A stretch of DNA of 14,602 bases from JACRAO01 sp964490895 (GCA_964490895.1 CAZBEI010000079.1:1-14602); one strand, 5' to 3'; positions 6,882 to 14,378 are shown, numbered from the stretch's first letter. Made by a program: numbers and translations. Notes: generated from the sequence alone by a model not told the origin.

Positions 6882-8333
6882 TTAAGTCACTTCGTTTTTT
6901 TGAGAGTCTTTTTGAGAGTCATTTTGGGATTTTTCTGGGGATTGCTCAGCTTCTTGCTCTTCAGCTTGTTTCATCATTTGTTTGAGTCTTTCTTCTGCCA
7001 AAGCTTTAGAGTCTTTGATGGGCGTTGCAGAAAAGCTCCCTTTCCCGTCATCTTTTTGAGTTGGTGCAGACAGCATATCACCTGCTTTTTCGACCACAGA
7101 GGCTGCTTTTTCTTTAAGAGTTGTCGCTCCTTCTAGACTGTCAAAGCCGGCAATTTTTTGAAGTTCTTCGATCGGAGCAATGGCCACTTGTTTTACATTG
7201 AGAAATCCAGATTGGTAAATGGATTGTGCCAGTGTCTCGTTGATCCCCTCTATGTGCTGAATATTAAAGACAGCATCAGCTGCTCTCTTTTGAAGTTTTG
7301 TTTTCGAAATAATATCAAGTCTCCAGCCTGTTAGCTGAGCTGCGAGGCGGACGTTTTGACCTTTTCTCCCAATGGCCAAAGAGAGCTGATCATCCTCAAC
7401 CATAATTTCCATGCACTTATTTCTTTCGTCAACTCTCACAGAGGAGATTTCTGCAGGAGATAAGGCTGAACGTACAAAAATCACAGGGTTGTCAGACCAG
7501 GGGATAATGTCAATTTTCTCTCCTTTGAGTTCTTGGATGATGTTTTGAACTCGAATGCCTTTCATTCCAACGCAAGCCCCCACAGGATCAACGTCTTTGT
7601 CTTTTGTAAAGACGGAAATTTTTGACCGAACTCCTGCTTCTCTGGCACAACCTTTGATTTCAATGACGCTATCTCTGATTTCAGGAACTTCGACTTCAAA
7701 AAGTTTAGCAATGTATTTCGGGGAAGTTCGAGTGAGATAAAGCTGTGGCCCACGTAGGCTATCGCTCACATCTGCAAGGTAGGCTTGGACTCGGTCTCCT
7801 GGGCGAAATTGCTCTCCTGGAATAATCTCATTGCGCGGCAGCAGGGCGTCTGTTTTACCTAAATCAATGACCAAATTGCCTCGCTCAACACGCCTTGCAA
7901 TCCCGGTGACGATTTCTCCCTTTCGGTGGATGTATTCGTTATAAATAATTTCTCTCTCTGCATCTCTGACTTTTTGAAAAATAACTTGTTTTGCTGTTTG
8001 AGCGTCGATTCGGCCAAAGTCAGGAGCTTCAACTTTAATTCCCAATTCGTCCCCAATGACAGCTTCTGGATCAAGTTTTTTAGCTTCTTCTAAAAGAATT
8101 TCTTCGCTCTCTTCGAGCATCTCAGGTTCGCTTTCGACCACTTTTTTAAATTGAAAAAGATCAATTTCTCCTGAGTCTGTATTGTAATGGGCTTCTAAGA
8201 CTGCATTGAGGCCGTACTTTTTTTGGGCTGCCATTAAAATAGCCTGTTCTAAAGCACTGATGATAATTTCTTTTTTAATTCCACGGTCTTTTCCGATGGA
8301 TTCAATGACTCGAGAGAGTTCGCTAGCGTTCAT
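6882..8333 (-). CDS. nusA: Transcription termination/antitermination factor NusA
   Basis: NusA binds RNA polymerase and nascent RNA, stimulating pausing and intrinsic termination and supporting rRNA antitermination. The domain order is visible: N-terminal RNAP-binding domain (1 to about 135), S1 domain beginning GEIVTGIARRVERG at 139-152, KH1 with GMKGIRVQ near 256-263, KH2 with AIGRKGQNVRLA at 320-331. One helix-hairpin-helix-type region follows (about 352-410, EGINETLAQSIYQSGF), then a Gln/Glu/Ser/Lys-rich disordered tail with a SQ(N/K)D repeat. Its 483 residues are close to E. coli NusA, but the tail replaces the duplicated acidic repeats. It lies 10 nt after rimP and directly abuts the infB frame. 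The usual ylxR and ylxQ genes between nusA and infB are missing. Confidence 0.96.
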   Translation of the reverse strand: MNASELSRVIESIGKDRGIKKEIIISALEQAILMAAQKKYGLNAVLEAHYNTDSGEIDLFQFKKVVESEPEMLEESEEILLEEAKKLDPEAVIGDELGIKVEAPDFGRIDAQTAKQVIFQKVRDAEREIIYNEYIHRKGEIVTGIARRVERGNLVIDLGKTDALLPRNEIIPGEQFRPGDRVQAYLADVSDSLRGPQLYLTRTSPKYIAKLFEVEVPEIRDSVIEIKGCAREAGVRSKISVFTKDKDVDPVGACVGMKGIRVQNIIQELKGEKIDIIPWSDNPVIFVRSALSPAEISSVRVDERNKCMEIMVEDDQLSLAIGRKGQNVRLAAQLTGWRLDIISKTKLQKRAADAVFNIQHIEGINETLAQSIYQSGFLNVKQVAIAPIEELQKIAGFDSLEGATTLKEKAASVVEKAGDMLSAPTQKDDGKGSFSATPIKDSKALAEERLKQMMKQAEEQEAEQSPEKSQNDSQKDSQKNEVT

Positions 8334-8343
8334 TTTATTTTTC

Positions 8344-8874
8344 TCACTTTCCTTTTAAAGTCTCAAACTCAGGTTCAAGGTTCGCTTTCGTCATTAAGGC
8401 AAAAGGGATCAGTATTACGATGCCTTTGTTGTCATGTAGGTTAAGGATAATTTTTTCATTTCTCACTTCTTTCAAAGTTCCAAGGTAAGTTTTTTGTTTT
8501 GGATTTTTTTTCTGGTACTCAGGGTTTTCGGATTCTTCGGCGGAGAGGGGTCTTAAAACTTGGATTTTAGCTTTTTTCCCTAAAAATCGTTCGAAATCTT
8601 TTTCTTTTTTGAGAGGGCGCTGGAGTCCAGGCGAAGAAACTTCTAACTCATAGGAACCATGAATAAGGGCTTCCAGCTCTGGTAGGGTGTCTAAAATAGC
8701 ATCCAATGTTTTTGAAGCTTTAGCGCAGTCCCCCACTCCAATGGGTGGGCGGCCCGGGCTCGTGTGGTCTATAAAGACACGCAAAAGTCTGCGCTCGACT
8801 TCGAGTGCAATGATTTCGTATCCCAATGGCTCTAATGCGAGGGCCAGTTTTTGAGAAAGCTCTTTTGTTTCCAT
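8344..8874 (-). CDS. rimP: Ribosome maturation factor RimP
   Basis: RimP assists maturation of the 30S subunit. The 176-residue protein has the two-domain layout of the family. The N-terminal alpha/beta domain runs from about 1 to 90 (LEPLGYEIIALEVE...RVFID, then VGDCAKASKTLDAILD and the diagnostic YELEVSSPGLQRPL near 75-89). A C-terminal SH3-like barrel carries KTYLGTLKEVRNEKI. It is the first gene of the operon that continues through nusA, infB, rbfA and truB, an order widely conserved in bacteria. The ATG is preceded by a short AAGAG immediately upstream, a weak and very close ribosome binding site, and by a strong terminator hairpin at 8894-8920. Confidence 0.92.
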   Translation of the reverse strand: METKELSQKLALALEPLGYEIIALEVERRLLRVFIDHTSPGRPPIGVGDCAKASKTLDAILDTLPELEALIHGSYELEVSSPGLQRPLKKEKDFERFLGKKAKIQVLRPLSAEESENPEYQKKNPKQKTYLGTLKEVRNEKIILNLHDNKGIVILIPFALMTKANLEPEFETLKGK

Positions 8875-8893
8875 CTCTTTTTACCAAAACGCC

Positions 8894-8920
8894 AAAAAAA
8901 AAGCGGGCAAGGGGCCCACT
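8894..8920 (-). terminator. Intrinsic terminator in the rimP-nusA leader (probable attenuator)
   Basis: On the minus strand AGTGGGC (8920-8914) pairs with GCCCGCT (8908-8902, one G-U) around the loop CCCTT. A run of T (8902-8894) follows at once. It lies 20 nt before the rimP start. Only RNA started in the gltX-rimP intergenic region, or antisense to gltX, could meet it, so it should gate the operon itself. Confidence 0.75.
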
Positions 8921-8944
8921 CTTCCAGTGAACTAATTTAGGGCT

Positions 8945-8973
8945 TAAGTAACACAAAGGGGGTTTTCAATCAA
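8945..8973 (-). promoter_or_regulatory. Candidate promoter for the rimP operon
   Basis: On the minus strand TTGATT (8973-8968) is followed after 17 nt by TACTTA (8950-8945). It is the best spaced pair I could find in the 145-bp divergent intergenic region, but the -10 is poor. Transcripts from it would pass through the hairpin at 8894-8920 before rimP. Confidence 0.3.
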
Positions 8974-9019
8974 CACTAACTTCGGTAGGCTTAAATTCTT
9001 TATACTAAGGAGATTCCAA

Positions 9020-10468
9020 ATGAGTATTCGAGTCAGGTTTGCGCCTTCGCCCACAGGACTACTGCACATTGGGGGGGTGAGAACGGCCCTCTTTAATTGG
9101 CTTTTTGCAAAAAACAAAGGGGGGAAATTTTTACTTCGAATTGAAGACACTGATTTAGAGCGTTCAAGTCAAGATTTTACTCAAGACATTTTTAATTCTC
9201 TTAAGTGGCTGGGGCTCAATTGGGATGAGGAAGTCATTTTTCAAAGTCAAAGGTTAGAGCTTTATCGGGAAAAAGCTCAAGCATTGGTGGCCCAAGGCAA
9301 GGCCTATTATTGCAACTGTACAGAGGAGAGCCTCGAGGTCATGAGAACTAAAGCGCTGGCGGATGGAAAAAAACCACAATACGATCGGCGGTGCAGGGAT
9401 TTAAATTTAAAAACAGGACAAGTCATTCGTGCAAAAATTCCATTGGAGGGGCATGTCATATTTCAGGATCTCATTCGTGGGAGTATTCGGATTGAAAATC
9501 TGGAGGTTGACGATTTTGTGCTCGTCCGCTCAAATGGTGCGCCTACTTATAATTTATCATGCGTCGTCGATGATGTGGCTTCCGAGATCACCCACGTGAT
9601 TCGAGGTGACGACCATATCAACAACACGCCAAAGCAAATGCATTTGTATCGATTTTTTGATTATAAAGTTCCAGAGTTTGTGCATCTTCCGATGATTTTA
9701 GGCCCTGATAAGAAAAAATTATCCAAACGCCATGGGGCTGTTTCGGCCAATGTCTATCGTGCAGAAGGGTATTTGCCAGAGGCCCTGCTTGGTTTTTTGG
9801 TGCGTTTGGGCTGGAGCCATGGGGATCAAGAAATATTTTCGATCGAAGAAATGACCCGATACTTTTCTTTCGAAAAAGTTCAGAAAAGTTCTGGAGTTTT
9901 TAATCCAGAAAAACTTTTATGGCTCAATGGAGAGCATTTGCGGAAAATGGCTCCAGAGCGTCTTTGTCAAATTATCGCTCAAGATTTTGACCATCATTTT
10001 CAGCCTCCGGCCGAGATTGAGAGTCTCAAATCTCCTTTAGGGGTAAAGTTGGCTGCGCTTATTTTGCCCAAAGTAAAGCGAGTACGGGATGCGGCCGAGC
10101 AAATGGTGCCTTTGTGTACTCCTGGGTTGATCGAAGTGGATGGGTCACAATTAAAATGGAATACTGACGAAAAAATAAAAAAGGAACTTAAACTCGCCAT
10201 TGCGCATTTGACAGAGCTTTTGTCTCAAAAAATGTCTGAGGCAAAAGGGCACAAGCAGAGTTTAGAAGAGGTGGGGATGGGGCATCATGAGATTGACGCT
10301 CTTTTACGCCAAGTTTGTGAAAGCCATGGAGTAAAACTTGGTGATCTGGCTCAACCTCTGCGGCTTTGTGTGAGTGGACGGATGGTGAGTGCTGGACTTT
10401 TTGATCTTTTGTCGGTTTTACCTTGGGATAGAGTAAAACCGAGATTGCAAAAAGTACAGGAGCTGTGA
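9020..10468 (+). CDS. gltX: Glutamyl-tRNA synthetase
   Basis: Class Ib synthetase that attaches glutamate to tRNA-Glu, and in many bacteria also to tRNA-Gln for later amidation by GatCAB. The 482-residue protein has the HIGH-type motif as HIGG at 16-19 in RFAPSPTGLLHIGG, the KMSKS-type motif as KLSKR at 233-237, and IRGDDHINNTP at 194-204. A zinc-type knuckle contributes Cys98, Cys100 and Cys125; the position of the fourth E. coli ligand (His127) is Asp here. The start is clear: AAGGAG ends 7 nt before the ATG. A TATACT at 9001-9006 overlaps the leader, but its start point would remove the Shine-Dalgarno sequence, so the main promoter is probably further upstream. The gene is divergent from rimP and followed by a secreted protein and tRNA-Gln. 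Confidence 0.95.
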   Translation: MSIRVRFAPSPTGLLHIGGVRTALFNWLFAKNKGGKFLLRIEDTDLERSSQDFTQDIFNSLKWLGLNWDEEVIFQSQRLELYREKAQALVAQGKAYYCNCTEESLEVMRTKALADGKKPQYDRRCRDLNLKTGQVIRAKIPLEGHVIFQDLIRGSIRIENLEVDDFVLVRSNGAPTYNLSCVVDDVASEITHVIRGDDHINNTPKQMHLYRFFDYKVPEFVHLPMILGPDKKKLSKRHGAVSANVYRAEGYLPEALLGFLVRLGWSHGDQEIFSIEEMTRYFSFEKVQKSSGVFNPEKLLWLNGEHLRKMAPERLCQIIAQDFDHHFQPPAEIESLKSPLGVKLAALILPKVKRVRDAAEQMVPLCTPGLIEVDGSQLKWNTDEKIKKELKLAIAHLTELLSQKMSEAKGHKQSLEEVGMGHHEIDALLRQVCESHGVKLGDLAQPLRLCVSGRMVSAGLFDLLSVLPWDRVKPRLQKVQEL

Positions 10469-10472
10469 TAAC

Positions 10473-10493
10473 ACCCCACACAACAAGGGGGGT
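10473..10493 (+). promoter_or_regulatory. Weak hairpin masking the Shine-Dalgarno of the next gene
   Basis: ACCCC (10473-10477) can pair with GGGGT (10489-10493). The G-run 10487-10492 is also the only Shine-Dalgarno-like element for the ATG at 10499, six bases away. Five base pairs are marginal, so translational control is only a possibility. Confidence 0.25.
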
Positions 10494-10498
10494 ATGTT

Positions 10499-10825
10499 AT
10501 GAAAAGGGGATTAGTGGTTTTAAGTTTGTGGCTTGTGAGTGTTACGGTTTATGCAGGTGAGGATCTTTCAATACCAGCAAAGGTGCTCAGCCATCCAGAT
10601 TTGAATCGAGTGCTCGCGCAGATAAAGCACCCGAGTTTGTACCGATTTGGGTCACTCACTCAGAGTGAGAAGCTTGGCGAAGAGAAAAAAGGGTGGTTTA
10701 AATTAAAAATGGTTCATGACTCCATGGATGTCCATGATGATTTGCCTTCTCTTTGCTTAGATTTTGAATACTATTTGGCGCCCAATGCGATTGCTATTCG
10801 CGAAACCTGGTTTGAGTGCGATTAA
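10499..10825 (+). CDS. Small secreted protein of unknown function
   Basis: A 108-residue protein with a clear signal peptide: MKRG followed by a hydrophobic core (LVVLSLWLVSVTV) and a signal peptidase I site after VYA, at residues 17-19. The mature part of about 89 residues is mixed charged and aromatic, with two Cys (in PSLCLDF and the final FECD) that could form a disulfide in the periplasm. I recognise no family. The ATG follows a G-rich Shine-Dalgarno sequence. The gene lies 30 nt after gltX and 25 nt before a tRNA-Gln gene with no terminator between, so it is probably transcribed with gltX, although a functional link is not evident. Confidence 0.7.
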   Translation: MKRGLVVLSLWLVSVTVYAGEDLSIPAKVLSHPDLNRVLAQIKHPSLYRFGSLTQSEKLGEEKKGWFKLKMVHDSMDVHDDLPSLCLDFEYYLAPNAIAIRETWFECD

Positions 10826-10850
10826 TAGTCTTTGTGTAATATAGGTATGG

Positions 10851-10921
10851 TGGGAGATCGTCTAATGGTAGGACGTCAGACTCTGACTCTGACTATCTAG
10901 GTTCGAATCCTAGTCTCCCAG
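10851..10921 (+). tRNA. tRNA-Gln (anticodon CUG)
   Basis: A complete cloverleaf folds: acceptor TGGGAGA pairs with TCTCCCA; the D-arm is GTC/GAC with loop TAATGGTAG; the anticodon stem is TCAGA/TCTGA with loop CTCTGAC, giving anticodon CTG (codon CAG). The variable loop is CTAT, and the T-arm CTAGG-TTCGAAT-CCTAG is perfect. The U1-A72 pair and discriminator G73 are typical of tRNA-Gln. CCA is not encoded, so the end must be added enzymatically. A TAATAT at 10837-10842 could serve as its own -10 (start point near 10850), otherwise it is co-transcribed with gltX. Confidence 0.93.
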
Positions 10922-10976
10922 ATCTTAGAAAAAGTCCAGAATACGAATAGCAAAATAGCTCCAATATAAAAGAAAG

Positions 10977-10998
10977 AAACACTCCGGTGGAGTGTTTT
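10977..10998 (+). terminator. Hairpin terminator after tRNA-Gln, probably bidirectional
   Basis: AAACACTCC (10977-10985) pairs perfectly with GGAGTGTTT (10989-10997) around a GGT loop. It is followed by TTTGT on the plus strand. Read on the minus strand, the same stem is followed by CTTTCTTTT, so it can also end the convergent gene at 11067-11396. Confidence 0.75.
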
Positions 10999-11066
10999 GT
11001 ATAAACCAGCCGGTGCGGGAAGCCGCGTGGACATTTAAATGCAAAATCCCGGATTAAGCGCTAAGC

Positions 11067-11396
11067 TCATTTAACGAATAGAGTTCTGCCCTGAACGAAC
11101 TCAACCGGACCCATCTTTTTGTAACGGCATGGATCAACTTGCAGCGTGACCGCTCCCATCAGGGCCAATTTTGCTTTTACCAAAGACATATTCAAACTGC
11201 ATTTTCCCATAGCAGCGTCTTCGCTCTGCACTTCTACCAGGTCACTATTTATTCCTAGGCTCTTGATATGTTCTGTAATAGTGAGAGTAGGTGTATTTGA
11301 TAAATCGCCCATTGGAAGCAGTATCTCATCTTCTGCCAACCCCAGGCCAGAGCATGTCATCAACACTAGTCCGAAAATCACTTTATTGTTTTTCAT
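11067..11396 (-). CDS. Small exported protein of unknown function
   Basis: A 109-residue protein starting MKNNK, with a hydrophobic core (VIFGLVLMTCSGLGL) and a probable signal peptidase I site after GLA, about residue 21. TCSG offers a weaker lipobox alternative. The mature part contains two Cys (GKCSL and DPCRY), ends in FVQGRTLFVK, and matches no family I know. The frame extends 12 codons upstream to 11432, but GAGGTG lies just before the ATG at 11396 and the signal peptide begins there, so this start is preferred. A promoter at 11442-11470 suits a single-gene transcript ending at the 10977-10998 hairpin. Confidence 0.7.
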   Translation of the reverse strand: MKNNKVIFGLVLMTCSGLGLAEDEILLPMGDLSNTPTLTITEHIKSLGINSDLVEVQSEDAAMGKCSLNMSLVKAKLALMGAVTLQVDPCRYKKMGPVEFVQGRTLFVK

Positions 11397-11441
11397 TTGC
11401 ACCTCAAAAAAACAGGCATTGTTAAACGGCATTCAGCTATC

Positions 11442-11470
11442 CACATATAGTAAATGGTGCATATAGTCAA
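11442..11470 (-). promoter_or_regulatory. Promoter for the small exported protein gene
   Basis: On the minus strand TTGACT (11470-11465) is separated by 17 nt from TATGTG (11447-11442). Transcription would start near 11435 and give a leader of about 40 nt that includes the GAGGTG ribosome binding site. Confidence 0.5.
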
Positions 11471-11583
11471 GAGGCTGGGAAGTTTAGAATGGAATGACAT
11501 TCACCCAGAACTTGTGAAGAATATCCTGTAATATGCCCCTTGTTTTATTTCAACCCATTTTCAGAATCAAACAGAATTTCAAT

Positions 11584-12633
11584 TTACAGCCTTAAAAAGG
11601 GACGCATTTTCTCTATTCCAAACTCATCAATCGCCTGAGTAAGATTATGCACGGAGCACAATGCCGTCAAATTCGACAAATCAGAGCTCCCATTCTTTGC
11701 AAAAGGAACTATGTGTTCTATTTCCAGAAATCGTGTCTCTGAACAGCGCTGACCTGTAATGGGAGAAACAAAGGTGCACTGATGTCCTGCTTTGTTAAGG
11801 ACAGCTCTTCTTGTAGAAACAGGAATATAAGGACGATTTCGTGTAGAGTTTTTCGTGGGAGATTTTACTTCTGCGGAAGAAGTGCCTTCTGGTTTTTGGT
11901 TAGCTTCTATTCCTGAACCCAGTTTAGCATCAAAGTTCTTTTTAACTGCTGGAAAATTTTTTTCCTCTTCAATCACTTCGTCAGAAGAAGTAGCGTTGCA
12001 CTGTACTTCTATTTTTGAAGTTTTTAAGGCTTTCTTTAGAGCGGCCCCAATGATTTCAGCAAAACTGGGATTGGATTTCCCTTTTTGCATGAGCTTGCAC
12101 TTCATCTGATCCATGAGTTTTAGAAGTTCCTCGTCAGCAATGAATCTTATTTCTGTTTGAGTGGGACTTAAGACTCTCTTTTTTTCTTTTGGGATCATCT
12201 CTGGTGATATTTCAGAAAATAATTTCTCAGCTTCTTCTTTAGACTTGTTTTCAATCTGTTTTATAAATTCTTTCTTTTCTTCTGTAGAGTAGGTTTTATT
12301 GTTAGATTCTTCGTGGCGAACAAATCTCTGAAAAGTTCCAATGACTGAAAGATTGAGTGATCCACTCTCCAGAGAGCCTTTGATCTCTGGCACCTCCATC
12401 GATAATCTCATAGCGTCTATCCTGAGCTGAGCGCTTGCGTTGCAATATTTGAGGTGCTCAGTGCAATACAAAAACATCGAGCTATACCCAAGCTTTGCAT
12501 AAAGGCGTCTACTCTGGACTTCTCTCAAGTGTTCTAAAACTAGGTTTGTGCACTCTCTTTCTTTAGAAACAGCTTTCTCTGTTTCGTTTAGCAATTCTGA
12601 ATCTGTAAGATTTTTTAATAAAAGTGTTTTCAT
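11584..12633 (-). CDS. HNH-nuclease-domain protein of a Bdellovibrio-type family
   Basis: A 349-residue protein starting MKTLLLKNLTDSELL. The N-terminal third is helical, with the hallmark RRLYAKLGYSSMFLYCTEHL and then AQLRIDAMRL, features I associate with a multicopy HNH family in Bdellovibrio. The middle (about 125-270) is charged and probably disordered. The C-terminus carries an HNH nuclease motif: GHQCTF...GQRCSETRFLEIEHI, then NLTALCSVHN, supplying the His, Asn and His and paired Cys for a zinc or metal site. Its substrate and role are unknown; the N-terminal segment may bind DNA or a partner. The frame extends to 12648, but the ATG at 12633 has GGGA 9 nt upstream and fits the conserved N-terminus. 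It stands alone, with no modification or immunity partner beside it. Confidence 0.75.
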   Translation of the reverse strand: MKTLLLKNLTDSELLNETEKAVSKERECTNLVLEHLREVQSRRLYAKLGYSSMFLYCTEHLKYCNASAQLRIDAMRLSMEVPEIKGSLESGSLNLSVIGTFQRFVRHEESNNKTYSTEEKKEFIKQIENKSKEEAEKLFSEISPEMIPKEKKRVLSPTQTEIRFIADEELLKLMDQMKCKLMQKGKSNPSFAEIIGAALKKALKTSKIEVQCNATSSDEVIEEEKNFPAVKKNFDAKLGSGIEANQKPEGTSSAEVKSPTKNSTRNRPYIPVSTRRAVLNKAGHQCTFVSPITGQRCSETRFLEIEHIVPFAKNGSSDLSNLTALCSVHNLTQAIDEFGIEKMRPFLRL

Positions 12634-12976
12634 AAATAAAATTCCCATTTCTTAATGAGGGCTATACCACATCGTTTTTGGGCTCTCTGGAAGGGGGTAA
12701 ATTTAGATGAAGAGGGGTTGATTTGTGAAAAAATATAAAATCAAAATTTAAGTCCACTGGAGGGTCAATACAAAGCTTTAAACCCTGCAATCAGCCACTA
12801 GTATAGAACTCGGGCTTTAATACTCCTAGAAGTCGTCAATAGAAATCGTACAAAAAATCACATGATGTTTATTGTTTTAATTTCGACCTTAAAAATATGG
12901 TTTTATTGGCTAATCCATCCTTGGAAAGCGTGCATGCCGATCAACAGCCTTGGGATGATGAATCTTGTGATTTTGA
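12634..12976. other. Gene-free, partly AT-rich stretch
   Basis: Stops are frequent in all frames. A plus-strand frame that begins at 12897 runs to 13124, but it shows no recognisable motif and is overlaid in another frame by the prolyl oligopeptidase relic, so I do not treat it as a gene. No strong promoter for the HNH gene was found here. Confidence 0.4.
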
Positions 12977-13183
12977 AAAAAAGGACTTAGAGCTCCCTCC
13001 AGAGAAACTGCATCTCATGCCAAAGGTCCTATTTTGCTTCGCACGGAGTCTGGCGCTGGGCACGCAGGGGCAGACTCGTTTGCGCAGGATGTTCAGCGGT
13101 ATGCTGATAGTTGGGCATTTTTAATGTCGGAGGTAGGGTTAATGCCAGGTCATGTTAAATTGAGTTTTATGACGGATTTATAA
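12977..13183 (+). pseudogene. Prolyl oligopeptidase C-terminal relic
   Basis: In the plus-strand frame ending at TAA 13181-13183, the translation contains GPILLRTESGAGHAGADS followed by AQDVQRYADSWAFLMSEVGL. This matches the end of S9A prolyl oligopeptidases, whose catalytic His lies in the GH(G/A) turn (P-V-L-L-R-x-E-x-x-A-G-H-G pattern). Only about 55 residues remain: the frame is blocked by TGA at 12974-12976, and the alpha/beta-hydrolase core, catalytic Ser and Asp, and beta-propeller are missing. There is no start codon or ribosome binding site. This is a decayed remnant of a formerly full gene of about 700 codons. Confidence 0.6.
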
Positions 13184-13245
13184 ATCTAAAATAAAAATAC
13201 GCTCTCCCCACCTTGAGTCCTATGGTGATGGTTTTGGGTGTGCTG

Positions 13246-13485
13246 ATGCGAAAGAGTGATATTAAAAAAGAGGAACAATTTATTTTAAATAAAAATCGAT
13301 TAGAAGCTTTTAGTGATGGGGTTTTTGCAATTGTGATCACACTCTTGATTCTTGATGTGCATGTTCCAAAAGTCGATCCAAGCTTATTGACTACAGCATT
13401 GTGTGATCTTTTGCCCCCCAAGCTTCCCCAATGCTCGAGTTATCCCAAAGCGACTTGGTTTCTCCCAGCTTTTTTTGCGGCATAG
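13246..13485 (+). pseudogene. Truncated TMEM175-family (DUF1211) channel fragment
   Basis: From the ATG at 13246 the frame encodes NRLEAFSDGVFAIVITLLIL then DVHVP, the first transmembrane helix of the TMEM175 family of K+ channels, with its signature FSDG. Normal bacterial members have about 200 residues and six helices. Here the sequence departs from the family soon after TTALCDLLPPKLPQ, and the remaining codons are simply the antisense of the 3' end of the diguanylate cyclase gene, closing at 13485. The frame can also start at 13213. No good Shine-Dalgarno sequence is present. The gene has lost about two thirds of its length, most likely by a deletion with its right breakpoint near 13425-13440. 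Confidence 0.6.
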
Positions 13486-14378
13486 AGGGCTTTGTCGGCG
13501 GCTTTGAGGAGTTCGGAGGCAGAATCCATCGCGGAGGATAGACAAGCCACTCCAATGCTGATGGTCACAGAGAGTTTCTTGCCTTCGTAAATAAGTGCGT
13601 ATGTTGAGATGGCCTGGCGTGTTTTTTCTGCAATTGACTGCGCACATTTTAGGTCTGTATTTCCCATAAGAAGCACAAACTCTTCGCCCCCATATCGGGC
13701 AAAAATGTCTTTGGGTCTGACAAAACTATTTTTTATAATGCGCGAAATTTCCTTCAAGACATAATCTCCACAGTCGTGCCCAAAGGTGTCATTGATTTTT
13801 TTGAAAAAATCAATGTCCAAGAATAGGATAGAAAAATCAGTGTGAAGTGCCTTTGCTCTTTTGTATTCTGCTTCAAGTGCCTCCTGTAAATAACCCTTGT
13901 TATAGATTTTTGTCAGAGGATCCGTGTGTGCTGCAGAACCTAAGTTGCCATAAAATAAAATTTCGAGCTGTCCGGCGGGGAGAAATTTAAAGATTGAGTT
14001 TCCAAGCTTGATCATGTCTTCTTTTGCAAGTGCAAGGACTTCGCCATTGGACATTTTTTTATCATTGATAAAAGTGCCATTAGAAGAACCCATATCAGTG
14101 ATAAATACTTTGCCTTCTTTTTTAGAAATCAGAGCATGTTTGCGCGAGATGCTTTGATCAGCCACGCTAATCTCTACAGTGGGGTCTCTGCCGATTGTCA
14201 TTTCGGCAGCGGTCAAAAAGAAGCGATGTCCCTGCGGTGTGCCCCGAATGATGATGAGACAAGCCTCCTGCTCCTTGGCTTTGAGAAGTTCTCGCTCTAG
14301 GGTTTGCTGCTCCCCTTGGAGGACCGTCGTTTTATCGCTTGGGTCAGTTTTGTCAGTGGATTTTGGTGGGCGTGCCAT
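13440..14378 (-). CDS. dgcB: FHA-GGDEF diguanylate cyclase, DgcB-like
   Basis: Makes cyclic di-GMP from two GTP. Residues about 40-135 form an FHA domain with the phosphothreonine-binding elements GRD (63-65), SISRKH (76-81) and SSNGTFIND (98-106). Residues about 150-312 form a GGDEF domain with the active site GGEEF at 230-234, LDIDFFKKINDTFGH (187-201) and an inhibitory-site RxxD (RPKD, 221-224) exactly five residues ahead. The N-terminal tail contains several Thr (STDKTDPSDKTTV), candidate phosphorylation sites that the FHA could bind in cis. In Bdellovibrio bacteriovorus, DgcB has this architecture and is needed for prey invasion; orthology here is inferred from architecture. The gene begins 3 nt after the pgi stop, suggesting coupling, and its 3' end overlaps the TMEM175 relic. 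Confidence 0.85.
   Translation of the reverse strand: MARPPKSTDKTDPSDKTTVLQGEQQTLERELLKAKEQEACLIIIRGTPQGHRFFLTAAEMTIGRDPTVEISVADQSISRKHALISKKEGKVFITDMGSSNGTFINDKKMSNGEVLALAKEDMIKLGNSIFKFLPAGQLEILFYGNLGSAAHTDPLTKIYNKGYLQEALEAEYKRAKALHTDFSILFLDIDFFKKINDTFGHDCGDYVLKEISRIIKNSFVRPKDIFARYGGEEFVLLMGNTDLKCAQSIAEKTRQAISTYALIYEGKKLSVTISIGVACLSSAMDSASELLKAADKALYAAKKAGRNQVALG

Noticed and set aside
9001..9006. TATACT as the main gltX -10
   Set aside because: Its start point would fall after the AAGGAG ribosome binding site, removing it from the mRNA.
992..12758. TAAGTCCACT shared at 992-1001 and 12749-12758 as possible element ends
   Set aside because: Ten bases only, no target duplication or transposase between, flanks differ.
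12897..13124. 75-aa plus-strand frame
   Set aside because: No motif, and the overlapping frame gives a clear prolyl oligopeptidase match; treated as chance or part of the decayed region.
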